From Candidatus Segatella intestinihominis (GTDB lineage Bacteria > Bacteroidota > Bacteroidia > Bacteroidales > Bacteroidaceae): DNA of 64,000 bases. Of this stretch, positions 8,406 to 16,992 are shown piece by piece (within the stretch, counting starts at the first letter, position 1; each line of letters opens with the position of its first letter). Below the pieces are notes generated by a model that did not search any database, had not been told where the DNA came from, and was given only the letters and a program-made list of their open reading frames with translations. The translations under genes and the position numbers were made by a program. The DNA lies in assembly GCA_900548535.1 (NCBI GenBank), contig URLG01000002.1:50738-114737 (forward strand). The letters run 5' to 3'.

Positions 8406-9557
8406 CATTAATTCACTGGCTATGCGACGAGCCTCGGCATCAGTCTGTAGATAGACATCGAGGTCGGGATTGCTATCGAATGTAGCCTTCTGCATAGTCT
8501 GTTCTATAATGTCTGCCATCTGGAGGAAGCCACACTCGCCCTTGCGGAAGCCGGCATTCACTATTTCATTGGCAGCATTCACGATGCACGACATGTTGCC
8601 ACCCTTCTTGATGGCATCGAAGGCAAGCTGCAAGCACTTAAACTTCTTATAGTCTGGCTCGAAGAACTGCAAGTCTTGCGCCTTGAAGAGATCCAAGCGG
8701 TCGCCATCAAGATGCAATCGCTGAGGGAAGGAGAAGGCATACTGGATAGGTAGGCGCATATCTGGCACGCCGAGCTGCGCCTTCACGGCACCATCGGCAA
8801 ACTGCACCGCGCTGTGAACGATGCTCTGCGGATGAATCAGCACCTGAATTTTATCAGCAGGCACCCCAAAGAGCCATTTTGCTTCTGTCACCTCAAATCC
8901 CTTGTTCATCAAGGAAGCCGAATCGATGGTTATCTTGGCGCCCATATCCCAAGTAGGATGCTTGAGGGCATCGGCAGCCGTCACCTTCTCCAACTGTTCG
9001 TGGGTAAAGTTACGGAAAGGACCACCCGAACAAGTGAGGAGTATCTTCTCCACTTCATTATCACCCTCTCCCACCAAACTCTGAAAGATGGCACTATGCT
9101 CGCTATCCACAGGGAGGATAGGCACATGATTTTCCTGGGCAAGATTGCAAATCAGCTCACCTGCCACGACCAATGTTTCCTTGTTGGCAAGACAAATCTT
9201 CTTGCGTGCCTTGATGGCATGGATGGTTGGCTCCAAACCAGAGAAGCCCACCATGGAAGCCAAGACCATATCTATTGGTTCTGCCTGCACGATATCGCAG
9301 AGAGCTTGTGCTCCGGCATACACCTTGATGTCTGGTTCGTCGCTCAGCAGATTCTGTAATTCCTCATAATGAGCCTCATTGGCTATCACTACGGCTGCTG
9401 GATGAAACTGATGAGCCTGTTCCGCTAGTTCCTTCACTCGGTTGTTGGCGGTGAGGCAATACACCTCATACAAGTCGCTATGCTGCTTGATGACATCAAG
9501 CGCCTGCGTACCAATACTTCCCGTAGAACCGAGAATACATATTTGTTGTTTCTTCAT
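8397..9557 (-). CDS. dxr: 1-deoxy-D-xylulose 5-phosphate reductoisomerase
   Basis: Second MEP pathway enzyme: it rearranges and reduces DXP to MEP with NADPH and a divalent metal. GSTGSIGTQALDV at the N-terminus is the NADPH site. LANKETLVVAGE, PVDSEHSAIFQ and TIDSASLMNKGFEVTEA carry the metal and phosphate ligands, and the C-terminal HPTWDMG and NAANEIVNAGF blocks are present. The 386-residue length is typical. It follows rimM by 6 bp, which points to tight co-transcription. Confidence 0.96.
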   Translation of the reverse strand: MKKQQICILGSTGSIGTQALDVIKQHSDLYEVYCLTANNRVKELAEQAHQFHPAAVVIANEAHYEELQNLLSDEPDIKVYAGAQALCDIVQAEPIDMVLASMVGFSGLEPTIHAIKARKKICLANKETLVVAGELICNLAQENHVPILPVDSEHSAIFQSLVGEGDNEVEKILLTCSGGPFRNFTHEQLEKVTAADALKHPTWDMGAKITIDSASLMNKGFEVTEAKWLFGVPADKIQVLIHPQSIVHSAVQFADGAVKAQLGVPDMRLPIQYAFSFPQRLHLDGDRLDLFKAQDLQFFEPDYKKFKCLQLAFDAIKKGGNMSCIVNAANEIVNAGFRKGECGFLQMADIIEQTMQKATFDSNPDLDVYLQTDAEARRIASELMNN

Positions 9558-9563
9558 TTTCGT

Positions 9564-10085
9564 TTATATTTCGAGCAGTCCTTCGGGCACTGCCATTCTG
9601 ATTTCTTTCTTCTCCGCACTCACTTCCTCTATCAAGTCATTGCTGGCAGGAATGAGTACATCTTTGCCATCGGGTGTGGTTACCTCGAAGAGGAGATTCA
9701 GCGTGTAGTCGTCCACATGGCCGATGGTGCCCACGGTCTTGCCCGTTACGACATCCACCAGATGAAAACCGATGATTTCTGCCCACGAAAGATTTTCCTC
9801 GTCGCTATCCGATAGATGGCGAGGGAAGAAAACCTCACAGCCCGTATAGTTGCGAGCCTGCTCCTGGGTGTCGATGTCCTCAAACTTCACCAGCACATTC
9901 TCGTCATTCTTAAATCGATACTCTTCCATAAAGAAAGGTACGAGAATGCCGTCAATGTCGAGCACCAAATACTCGGCATCCACACGGTCGAACACATCAT
10001 CGGTAATGGCAAAGGTGATTTCGCCCTTTACGCCATGTGGCTTGCCCAGCTTACCTATCTTATATACTTCGTCTCTTCTAATCAT
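9564..10085 (-). CDS. rimM: 16S rRNA processing protein RimM
   Basis: Ribosome maturation factor for the 30S head, binding near S19. Residues GKLGKPHGVKGEI at the start are the RimM signature, and the C-terminal PRC-barrel-like half carries LNLLFEV and VLIPASNDLIEE. I chose the ATG at 10085 (173 residues); the longer frame starting at 10094 uses a TTG and adds only MHI. It is placed between murA and dxr. In many bacteria rimM sits with rpsP-trmD-rplS, so this arrangement is a Bacteroidota one. Confidence 0.92.
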   Translation of the reverse strand: MIRRDEVYKIGKLGKPHGVKGEITFAITDDVFDRVDAEYLVLDIDGILVPFFMEEYRFKNDENVLVKFEDIDTQEQARNYTGCEVFFPRHLSDSDEENLSWAEIIGFHLVDVVTGKTVGTIGHVDDYTLNLLFEVTTPDGKDVLIPASNDLIEEVSAEKKEIRMAVPEGLLEI

Positions 10086-10100
10086 AATATGCAATAGAAT

Positions 10101-10128
10101 TCTTCACTCTTCGTTCTTAACTCTTCAC
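10101..10128. repeat. Four TCTTNAC-type heptamers between murA and rimM
   Basis: TCTTCAC, TCTTCGT, TCTTAAC and TCTTCAC run in tandem. The reverse strand reads GTGAAGA-type words, like the array before gmk. Confidence 0.6.
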
Positions 10129-10133
10129 TTACC

Positions 10134-11444
10134 CTAGTCCTCCACACGAGTAATCTTAGCGCCCAGTTCATTCAGTCGCTTCTCGATGTCCTCATAACCT
10201 CGGTCTATCTGTGCGATATTGGCGATACGGCTGGTACCATTGGCACTCATCGCCGCAATCAAGAGGGCGATACCGGCACGGATATCAGGGCTCGTCATTC
10301 TACCTGCACGCAGACGGATCTTATGATCATGACCCACCACTACGGCACGATGAGGATCGCAGAGGATAATCTGAGCACCCATGTCGATGAGCTTATCCAC
10401 GAAGAACAGACGGCTCTCAAACATCTTCTGATGGAAGAGCACACTGCCACGAGCCTGTGTTGCCACTACGAGGAGCACAGACAGCAGGTCAGGGGTGAGT
10501 CCTGGCCAAGGAGCATCGGCAAGCGTCATGATGGTGCCATCGATAAAGGAGTCGATGACATAATGCTTCTGCTCAGGGATAACGAGGTCATCGCCCTCCA
10601 CCTTGATCTTTACGCCCAAACGACGGAAAGAATCAGGGATGATGCCGAGGTTCTTGACCGATACATCCTTGATGCGGATGCCCTCGCCACACATGGCAGC
10701 CATACCGATAAATGAACCCACCTCGATCATATCAGGCAGGATGCGATGGCTTGCCCCATGCAGTTTCTCCACACCCACGATGGTGAGCAGATTGCTGGCT
10801 ATGCCGCTAATCTGGGCTCCCATGGCATTGAGCAAGTGGCAGAGTTGCTGGATATATGGCTCGCACGCTGCATTATAGATCGTAGTGGTACCCTTTGCCA
10901 GCACGGATGCCATGATGATGTTGGCAGTACCCGTAACCGAAGCCTCATCGAGCAACATGTAGCAGCCCTTGAGATGCTTAGCCTGAATCTGGTATACATT
11001 GCGTTCCTCATCGCGCACAAAGCTAGCACCCAAATACTTGAAGCCCAAGAAGTGAGTATCCAGACGGCGACGACCTATCTTGTCGCCACCAGGCTTGGCG
11101 ATGGTAGCCTTGCCAAATCTGCCCAGCAATGGGCCAAACATCAGCACACTGCCACGCAAAGAAGAGCACTTCTTCACAAACTCCAAGCTATCGAGATAGT
11201 CTAGATTCAGCTCATCGCTCTGGAATGTATAGTCGTGGCGACTATGCTGAGTTACCTTTACACCGATGTCCTTGAGCAACTTGATCAAGTTGTTCACGTC
11301 CAGAATGTCTGGCACATTGGTGATGCGCACAGGCTCATCGGTCAGAATGGTGGTACAGATAACTTCCAGCGCCTCGTTCTTGGCACCTTGCGGAGTGATA
11401 GTACCCTTGAGCGGATGACCGCCCTCTATGATGAAAGACTCCAT
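10134..11444 (-). CDS. murA: UDP-N-acetylglucosamine 1-carboxyvinyltransferase with Asp in the Cys115 position
   Basis: First committed step of peptidoglycan synthesis: it transfers enolpyruvate from PEP to UDP-GlcNAc in the cytosol. The 436 residues show the inside-out alpha/beta barrel of the EPSP-synthase family, with QGAKNEALE (Lys22, Asn23) and the catalytic loop at 118-127 reading PGGDKIGRRR. The normal cysteine of that loop (Cys115 in E. coli) is Asp121 here, encoded by GAC at 11082-11084. Asp at this place is known from MurA enzymes that stay active but resist fosfomycin. Spacing to rimM is 48 bp with heptamer repeats. Confidence 0.95.
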   Translation of the reverse strand: MESFIIEGGHPLKGTITPQGAKNEALEVICTTILTDEPVRITNVPDILDVNNLIKLLKDIGVKVTQHSRHDYTFQSDELNLDYLDSLEFVKKCSSLRGSVLMFGPLLGRFGKATIAKPGGDKIGRRRLDTHFLGFKYLGASFVRDEERNVYQIQAKHLKGCYMLLDEASVTGTANIIMASVLAKGTTTIYNAACEPYIQQLCHLLNAMGAQISGIASNLLTIVGVEKLHGASHRILPDMIEVGSFIGMAAMCGEGIRIKDVSVKNLGIIPDSFRRLGVKIKVEGDDLVIPEQKHYVIDSFIDGTIMTLADAPWPGLTPDLLSVLLVVATQARGSVLFHQKMFESRLFFVDKLIDMGAQIILCDPHRAVVVGHDHKIRLRAGRMTSPDIRAGIALLIAAMSANGTSRIANIAQIDRGYEDIEKRLNELGAKITRVED

Positions 11445-11485
11445 AGGCTTATGTTTATCTTATATATATATAATAATGTATATGC

Positions 11486-12082
11486 TTATTTTTTCTTCTT
11501 GTTGTTATTATTGTTTGGCACATCGCGGATAGGCTCAAACTTGAAGGTATCCAAGTCGAGCTGTATCTTGCCATGTGTGAAACGAGCCAAGTCAGAAGCC
11601 ACCTTCTCCTCATCAGAAGAACCATGACTCCACTGCACCAGATTGCGGCGCATCTGATTGGCAGTCAACTTTACCAGTTCATCTCGCTCCGGTCCAGGCT
11701 CCATCTGCTCGAGTCTCTTAAACACATCGAAGAGCATAGCCCCATAATGACGTACAGGAATCTTCTTCATCGGATATTCCATCGGAGCAGGCTTCTTGGC
11801 TATCTGTGCAGCATGGGTCACATCAAAAGGATAGTCCACATCAAGGCGGAAACCACTCATGATGGCCAAGTGGTCCCAAAACTTGCGGTCTTTCTCCTCC
11901 ACGGTCTTGTCCTCAGGAAACATTCTGCCCATGATGCTGACGATAGTCTCAGCACAACGCTGGCGCTCAGCACGATCCTCCAGACTGACGGCATGGTCCA
12001 CCATCTGCTGTATCTCTCGTCCGTACTCAGGCAGGATGAGTTTCTCACGCTGCGTATTATAATCTAAACCTTTAATATTCAT
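11486..12082 (-). CDS. DUF4290 family protein
   Basis: A 198-residue cytosolic protein of the Bacteroidota-specific DUF4290 family, recognised from MNIKGLDYNTQREKL, LPEYGREIQQMVDHA and FWDHLAIMSGFRLDVDYP. Its function is not known. It is predicted to be mostly helical. The last residues are a low-complexity tail of five Asn and four Lys, encoded by short trinucleotide runs that could vary in length. It sits 18 bp after tsaB and 41 bp before murA, within the same transcription unit. Confidence 0.8.
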   Translation of the reverse strand: MNIKGLDYNTQREKLILPEYGREIQQMVDHAVSLEDRAERQRCAETIVSIMGRMFPEDKTVEEKDRKFWDHLAIMSGFRLDVDYPFDVTHAAQIAKKPAPMEYPMKKIPVRHYGAMLFDVFKRLEQMEPGPERDELVKLTANQMRRNLVQWSHGSSDEEKVASDLARFTHGKIQLDLDTFKFEPIRDVPNNNNNKKKK

Positions 12083-12100
12083 ACTTACTTAATAAATCTT

Positions 12101-12793
12101 TTAGAGAAGTTTCTTTGGCATTTTCGCCACAAAGTCCTTGAGATAGAATGGCACGAAATATGCCACGTCCTCAAACTTGCCTTCTGCGAATCGCTTTTCA
12201 GCGAGCGGCGCCATGTTCTTGGCAAGCGGTTCGATGCCTTTCACGAGATGTGCATTCGGATGATTGATGGTCTCCATACACTTCTCTGCACCATTTCCGA
12301 AGAAATAGACAGCCCCCTTGTCCAGATACTCCTTATAGGTATCTGCATCCACGATGTCAGCCTGGATAGGGCGAACCACCTTCAGGGCGCGGTCGAACAC
12401 TTCGGCATAAACCTCCATGCGGCGGGCGTCGAGCATAGGTACGATGAGGGCATTCTCCTCTTCAGGATGTTCGCCTAGCAATACAGGCACTGCCATCAGT
12501 TCCAGGGTTGGCACGGCGATGAGTTTCACACCACGACCATAGCAGATGCCCTTCGCCATGCTCACACCTATGCGCAATCCGGTATAGGAACCAGGACCAC
12601 AACTTACTGCCACAGCCTCCAGAGGAAGGCCATGCGCATCGAGGAAACTAAGCGCTTCATCTACATACACACCCAACTTAACAGCATGGTTAGGACCACT
12701 GTGATCTTCCTTGTTAAAAATCACCTGTCCACTATCACTAATTGCCACTGAGCACACGTCCGTGCTCGTCTCAATATTCAATATACACGACAT
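12101..12793 (-). CDS. tsaB: tRNA threonylcarbamoyladenosine biosynthesis protein TsaB
   Basis: Non-catalytic partner of TsaD in making t6A37 on ANN-decoding tRNAs. The 230-residue length and ASKHA-fold start ILNIETSTDVCSVAI match the family, as does AVSCGPGSYTGLRIGVSMAKG, the most typical TsaB block. It is the first gene of the long minus-strand cluster running through murA, rimM, dxr, rseP and recG. It is divergent from yicC with 91 bp between starts. Confidence 0.93.
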   Translation of the reverse strand: MSCILNIETSTDVCSVAISDSGQVIFNKEDHSGPNHAVKLGVYVDEALSFLDAHGLPLEAVAVSCGPGSYTGLRIGVSMAKGICYGRGVKLIAVPTLELMAVPVLLGEHPEEENALIVPMLDARRMEVYAEVFDRALKVVRPIQADIVDADTYKEYLDKGAVYFFGNGAEKCMETINHPNAHLVKGIEPLAKNMAPLAEKRFAEGKFEDVAYFVPFYLKDFVAKMPKKLL

Positions 12794-12822
12794 AATTTAA
12801 AAATATATTCTTAAATAAGGTG

Positions 12823-12830
12823 CAAATTTA
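12823..12830 (-). promoter_or_regulatory. -7 box of the tsaB cluster promoter
   Basis: The minus strand reads TAAATTTG, matching TAnnTTTG, 29 bp before the tsaB start. No clear -33 TTTG is found at the right distance, so this is a weaker call. Confidence 0.45.
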
Positions 12831-12852
12831 ATCATTTTCTCGCTTTTTTTTG

Positions 12853-12860
12853 TACTTTTG
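12853..12860 (+). promoter_or_regulatory. -7 box of the yicC promoter
   Basis: TACTTTTG matches TAnnTTTG. The predicted transcript start near 12867 lies just before the ATG at 12885, and this argues against a longer yicC frame that would begin at the TTG within this box. Confidence 0.55.
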
Positions 12861-12884
12861 CAGAAATTTAACGTGAAAGATTAT

Positions 12885-13763
12885 ATGATACAGTCAATGA
12901 CAGGCTTCGGAAAAGCTACCGCGGCCTACAAAACAAAGAAAATTAATGTAGAGATAAAGTCATTAAACAGCAAGACGCTCGACCTCTCTACTCGTATCGC
13001 TCCACTCTACAGAGAGAAGGAGATGGAAATTCGTCAGTATATCGCTAAGAATCTGGAGAGAGGAAAGGTTGACTTCTCTATCTGGATAGAGAAAGATGCG
13101 TCTACTGACGCCACCCCTATCAACGGAGCACTTGTACAAAATTATTACCAGCAAATCAAGAAAATCTCAGCAGAAACGGGTATTCCTGAGCCAACTGACT
13201 GGTATGGCACCTTGTTGCGTCTTCCTGATGTTACAACAAGAACAGAAGTGGAAGAACTGAGCGATGAGGAGTGGGAAGTGGCAAAAACTGCCATCAGCGA
13301 GGCTGTGAGCCATCTCGTAGACTTCCGCAAGCAGGAGGGAGCTGCCCTTCAGAAGAAGTTTACCGAGAAAGTGGACAACATCCAGGCTCTCCTTGCCAGC
13401 ATCGAACCTTACGAGAAATCTCGTGTGGAGAAGATCAAGCAGAACATCGTGAATGGCTTGCAGCAGATTCCAAACGTAGACTACGACAAGAATCGCTTGG
13501 AGCAGGAGCTCATCTACTACATCGAGAAGCTCGACATCAGCGAGGAGAAGCAGCGCCTTGCCAACCACCTCAAGTATTTCCGTGAGACTATGGAAGAGGA
13601 AGGTCATGGCGTAGGCAAGAAACTCGGCTTCATCGCCCAGGAGATGGGACGTGAGATCAACACCACCGGTTCTAAGAGCAATCAGGCTGAGATGCAGAAC
13701 ATCGTGGTGAAGATGAAGGATGAGCTGGAGCAGATTAAGGAACAGGTGCTGAATGCACTTTAA
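12885..13763 (+). CDS. yicC: YicC/YloC family endoribonuclease
   Basis: Endoribonuclease of the YicC family, implicated in small-RNA turnover in E. coli. The start MIQSMTGFGKATAAY is the conserved family N-terminus, and it sets the start at the ATG at 12885 (292 residues) rather than a TTG nine codons upstream. The C-terminal KKLGFIAQEMGREINTTGSK is the second family signature. A long coiled-coil-like helix lies between them. It is followed by heptamer repeats and then gmk, the same order as in many other bacteria. Confidence 0.92.
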   Translation: MIQSMTGFGKATAAYKTKKINVEIKSLNSKTLDLSTRIAPLYREKEMEIRQYIAKNLERGKVDFSIWIEKDASTDATPINGALVQNYYQQIKKISAETGIPEPTDWYGTLLRLPDVTTRTEVEELSDEEWEVAKTAISEAVSHLVDFRKQEGAALQKKFTEKVDNIQALLASIEPYEKSRVEKIKQNIVNGLQQIPNVDYDKNRLEQELIYYIEKLDISEEKQRLANHLKYFRETMEEEGHGVGKKLGFIAQEMGREINTTGSKSNQAEMQNIVVKMKDELEQIKEQVLNAL

Positions 13764-13766
13764 AAA

Positions 13767-13815
13767 AGTGAAGAGTGAAAAGTGAAAAGTGAAGAGTGAA
13801 GAGTGAAAAGTGAAG
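13767..13815. repeat. Seven AGTGAAR heptamers between yicC and gmk
   Basis: AGTGAAG or AGTGAAA occurs seven times without a break (49 bp) right after the yicC stop. Confidence 0.85.
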
Positions 13816-13838
13816 AATTCATTTTCTTTACTAATCAT

Positions 13839-13878
13839 AAAGTTCAAAGTTCAATATTCAAAGTTCAAAGTTCAAAGT
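13839..13878. repeat. AAAGTTC heptamer array before gmk
   Basis: Five 7-bp units (AAAGTTC twice, AATATTC, AAAGTTC twice) and a partial sixth end 3 bp before the gmk ATG. The array can be read as coding for a repeated KFKVQ-like N-terminus of gmk in an extended frame, which I take to be spurious. Confidence 0.85.
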
Positions 13879-13881
13879 AAA

Positions 13882-14454
13882 ATGAAGAACGGATTGTTAA
13901 TATTCAGTGCCCCATCGGGCAGTGGCAAGAGTACCATCGTCAACTGGTTGATGCAGGAGCATCCAGAGTTGAAGATTGCCTTTTCCATCAGTTGCACCTC
14001 ACGTGCTCCTCGTGGCACAGAGCAGAATGGTGTGGAATATTTCTTCCTCTCTCCAGAGGAGTTTAAGGCTAAGATAGATGCCGATGAGTTCTTGGAGTAT
14101 GAGGAGGTATACCAAGACCGATTCTACGGCACATTGAAATCGCAGGTAGAGAACCAGCTGGCTGCTGGCGAATCTGTGATATTTGATGTCGACGTGAAGG
14201 GCGGTGTCAACATCAAGAAGTTCTATGGCGACCGTGCCTTGAGCATCTTCGTGCAGCCACCTTCGGTAGAGGAATTGCGCCGCCGCTTGAATGGTCGTGG
14301 CACTGATGCCCCTGAGGTCATCGAGCAGCGCCTCGCCAAGGCAAGCTATGAGCTGACCTTCGCTCCTCAGTTCGACCACGTCGTGGTCAATGACGACCTG
14401 GAGAAGGCAGAGCAAGAGGTTTACGAACTGGTACGCAAGTTCTTAAGTGAATAA
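13882..14454 (+). CDS. gmk: Guanylate kinase
   Basis: Converts GMP and ATP to GDP and ADP in nucleotide supply. The P-loop SAPSGSGKST is near residue 9, followed by SCTSRAPRGTEQNGVEYFF for GMP binding and a lid with RRLNGRGTDAPEVIEQRL. The start at 13882 (190 residues) places the P-loop at the usual distance from the N-terminus; the longer frame from 13810 reads through the heptamer array. The stop TAA overlaps the nadD ATG by one base, so translation is probably coupled. Confidence 0.95.
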   Translation: MKNGLLIFSAPSGSGKSTIVNWLMQEHPELKIAFSISCTSRAPRGTEQNGVEYFFLSPEEFKAKIDADEFLEYEEVYQDRFYGTLKSQVENQLAAGESVIFDVDVKGGVNIKKFYGDRALSIFVQPPSVEELRRRLNGRGTDAPEVIEQRLAKASYELTFAPQFDHVVVNDDLEKAEQEVYELVRKFLSE

Positions 14455-15035
14455 TGAAGAAGGTCGGAATATTCGGAGGGAGTTTCAACCCCATCCATAC
14501 GGGACATATCGCCCTTGCCAAGAGCTTGTGTGAGAAGGCAGGACTGGATGAGGTGTGGTTCATGGTTTCGCCCATGAATCCCTTCAAGAAGGCTGCCACC
14601 GACTTGCTCAGCGACCAGCTGCGCCTGGAGATGGTGCAGCTAGCCATCGCTGACGAGCCACGGCTGAAGGCATGCGACTATGAGTTTCACCTGCCCAAGC
14701 CTTCCTACACCTGGCACACGCTGCAAGCCATGAGCCAAGACTATCCCGACATCGCCTTTACCTTATTAATAGGAGGCGACAACTGGGCGGCGTTCGACAA
14801 ATGGTATCATCATGACGACATTCTTGCCCACTATCCCATAGTGGTCTATCCACGCCAAGGCTCAGCCATCGGCGAGGTACCAGCAGGGGTAACCATTGTG
14901 CAAACTCCGCTGCTCAACATCAGCAGCACCGAGATACGCCAGCGCATCGCCAAAGGCGAGAGCATCCAGGGCATGGTGCCAGAGAGCATCGAGCAGCTTG
15001 CCATCAAGAACTACCAGGCGATATTCAATCAATAA
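14454..15035 (+). CDS. nadD: Nicotinate-nucleotide adenylyltransferase
   Basis: Adenylates nicotinic acid mononucleotide in NAD synthesis. The N-terminus GIFGGSFNPIHTGHIALA carries the nucleotidyltransferase GxFxPxHxGH motif, and NISSTEIRQRI near the C-terminus is the ISSTxIR motif. The 193-residue length is normal. The gene begins on the last base of gmk. Together with nadK it puts two NAD(P) synthesis enzymes in the window. Confidence 0.95.
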   Translation: MKKVGIFGGSFNPIHTGHIALAKSLCEKAGLDEVWFMVSPMNPFKKAATDLLSDQLRLEMVQLAIADEPRLKACDYEFHLPKPSYTWHTLQAMSQDYPDIAFTLLIGGDNWAAFDKWYHHDDILAHYPIVVYPRQGSAIGEVPAGVTIVQTPLLNISSTEIRQRIAKGESIQGMVPESIEQLAIKNYQAIFNQ

Positions 15036-15060
15036 GTAACAACAACATCAATAGAAAGAA

Positions 15061-16992
15061 ATGAGTTGGAAAGAAATCATCAAAAAGTGTCTTAGCGTGG
15101 CTTCCGCACCTATCCGTCGGAATGCCAACTTCTTCGTGTTCATGTATCTACTGGGCATGATTAGTTCCTTCGTGACGACACCTGTTAATGGAGCATTGTA
15201 CGACAATCTGTTTCTCGAACTCTTTGTCGACCTCTATATCCTGTGTGCCATTCTCGCCCTGTTTCCGAGAAAAGTGCGCCTCTGCCTGCGTGCACTGCTA
15301 TACATTATATTATATAGCACTGCGGCAGCCGACACTTATTGCTTTGTGAATTTCGGCTCCACGCTCAATCCTTCCATGTTGATGTTGGTGGGCGAGACCA
15401 ACAGTTCGGAGGCTAGCAACTTCCTCTCAGCCCTCATCTCTGCCGAGGTCATCTTCAGCAGTGTGGGCTGGATATTGCTGTTGGCACTCATCCAGATGCT
15501 CATCGCCATCTTCCGTCGCCAGCTCATCAAGGTATACGTATTCCTCGTAACCTGCCTGGAGCTTGCCTCCATCAAGAAGCGCATCATGGCGATTCCTCGT
15601 ATGACGGCAGCCATGCCAGCTAGCTTTGGCATTCTCTGCCTAGCACTGTTCATTGCCGGGCTTTGCACCTCTTGGCACAACAAGGCGGCGTTCCACAAGC
15701 TGATGACGGGCAAGACCATCGGCGAGGTGGAGCATACCTTGACGGAGAAAGACCATGCCGTGCTCTATCTGCCTATCTATCGACTCGACTTCAGCATCTA
15801 CGCCAATCAATTGGCGGCACACCAGATTACCCAACTCATCCGTGCCGCCCACAGTGTCAAGGTGGATAGTTGCAGCTATCGTTCGCCTAACATCGTACTG
15901 ATTATCGGCGAGAGCTTTGGTCGCCATCACTCCCAGCAGTATGGCTACTTCATGGAGACCACCCCACGCCAAGTGGCACTGGAGAAGACCCGCAAGCTCA
16001 CCAAGTTTAGCGATGTGGTAACCTGCTGGAATCTCACCAGTTTCGTATTCAAGAACATGCTCTCCACCCATGTGGTGGGCGAGAAGGGAGAATGGTGCGA
16101 CTATCCACTCTTCCCTGAGATATTCCGCAAGGCGGGCTACAACGTCACCTTCATCACCAACGAGTTCTTGCCACAAGCCAAGGAGGCTGTCTATGACTTC
16201 AGCGGCGGTTTCTTCCTCAACAACCCAGAGCTGAGCAAACTCCAGTTCGACCACCGCAACACCCAGCTCCACGACCTGGACGATGGGCTCTTGCAGGATT
16301 ACGACGACAGCTTGAAGCAATACAGGACAGAGCACAATCTCACCATCTTCCACCTGATGGGACAGCACGTGAGCTACAACTTCCGCTATCGTGCCAACCA
16401 AGCCAAGTTCTGGGCTAGCAGCTATGAGGACAAGCGACCAGAGCTGAGCACCAAGCAGCGCAAGGTATTGAGCTATTACGACAATGCCACGCTCTACAAC
16501 GACTCCATCGTGGCGCAGATAGTCAATAGATTCCGCAATGAGAATGCCATCGTCATCTATGTGCCCGACCATGGCGAGGAATGCTATGAGGAGAACCGAG
16601 GCTTCATCTGCCGCAACCATTCCGCCCAGATAGACTGGCCGCTGGCTCACTACGAGTTTGAGATACCTTTCTGGATCTACTGCTCACAGAAATACATCCG
16701 CACCCATCGCGACATCTATCGCCAGATACGTGCAGCCAAGGACAAGCGATATATGACCGATGCCCTGCCTCACCTCTTGTTATATCTGGCTGGCATCGAG
16801 ACTCCTACCTATAGAGAGGAGTACAACATCCTGAGCCCGAAATATAATGAGATGCGTCCTCGCATTCTGAAGAACTCCGCCGATTACGACAAGCTCCGTG
16901 ATGAGCATATCGCCAAAGAGAAAGCGAAGGAAGAAGCAAAGGAAGCACAAACAAAGAAGAATAAAAAGAAGAAAGGAAACAAGAAAAAATGA
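15061..16992 (+). CDS. Phosphoethanolamine transferase / sulfatase-fold membrane enzyme (EptA-like)
   Basis: Inner-membrane enzyme with about five N-terminal helices (residues 20-215) and a periplasmic alkaline-phosphatase/sulfatase-fold domain. Members of this family transfer phosphoethanolamine to lipid A or other glycans. The nucleophile position is Ser285 in LIIGESFGRHHSQQYGY, where most EptA enzymes have Thr. The metal site VPDHGEECYE begins at 502. The last 30 residues are Lys/Glu-rich and end in a poly-Lys tail. The stop overlaps the next gene by 4 bp (ATGA). By context the acceptor is a surface glycan or lipid A, which is an inference. Confidence 0.82.
   Translation: MSWKEIIKKCLSVASAPIRRNANFFVFMYLLGMISSFVTTPVNGALYDNLFLELFVDLYILCAILALFPRKVRLCLRALLYIILYSTAAADTYCFVNFGSTLNPSMLMLVGETNSSEASNFLSALISAEVIFSSVGWILLLALIQMLIAIFRRQLIKVYVFLVTCLELASIKKRIMAIPRMTAAMPASFGILCLALFIAGLCTSWHNKAAFHKLMTGKTIGEVEHTLTEKDHAVLYLPIYRLDFSIYANQLAAHQITQLIRAAHSVKVDSCSYRSPNIVLIIGESFGRHHSQQYGYFMETTPRQVALEKTRKLTKFSDVVTCWNLTSFVFKNMLSTHVVGEKGEWCDYPLFPEIFRKAGYNVTFITNEFLPQAKEAVYDFSGGFFLNNPELSKLQFDHRNTQLHDLDDGLLQDYDDSLKQYRTEHNLTIFHLMGQHVSYNFRYRANQAKFWASSYEDKRPELSTKQRKVLSYYDNATLYNDSIVAQIVNRFRNENAIVIYVPDHGEECYEENRGFICRNHSAQIDWPLAHYEFEIPFWIYCSQKYIRTHRDIYRQIRAAKDKRYMTDALPHLLLYLAGIETPTYREEYNILSPKYNEMRPRILKNSADYDKLRDEHIAKEKAKEEAKEAQTKKNKKKKGNKKK

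Noticed and set aside
11458..11482. AT-rich word TATATATATAATAATGTATA shared with 61085-61105
   Set aside because: It is low-complexity, and the two copies lie in unrelated contexts; chance or simple AT bias is enough.
13767..13878. CRISPR-like array between yicC and gmk
   Set aside because: The repeats are only 7 bp with no spacers, and no cas genes are present.
15640..16650. 336-residue open frame on the minus strand inside the sulfatase-fold gene
   Set aside because: It is the antisense shadow of a well-supported gene, with no recognisable motif and His/Val/Glu-biased composition.
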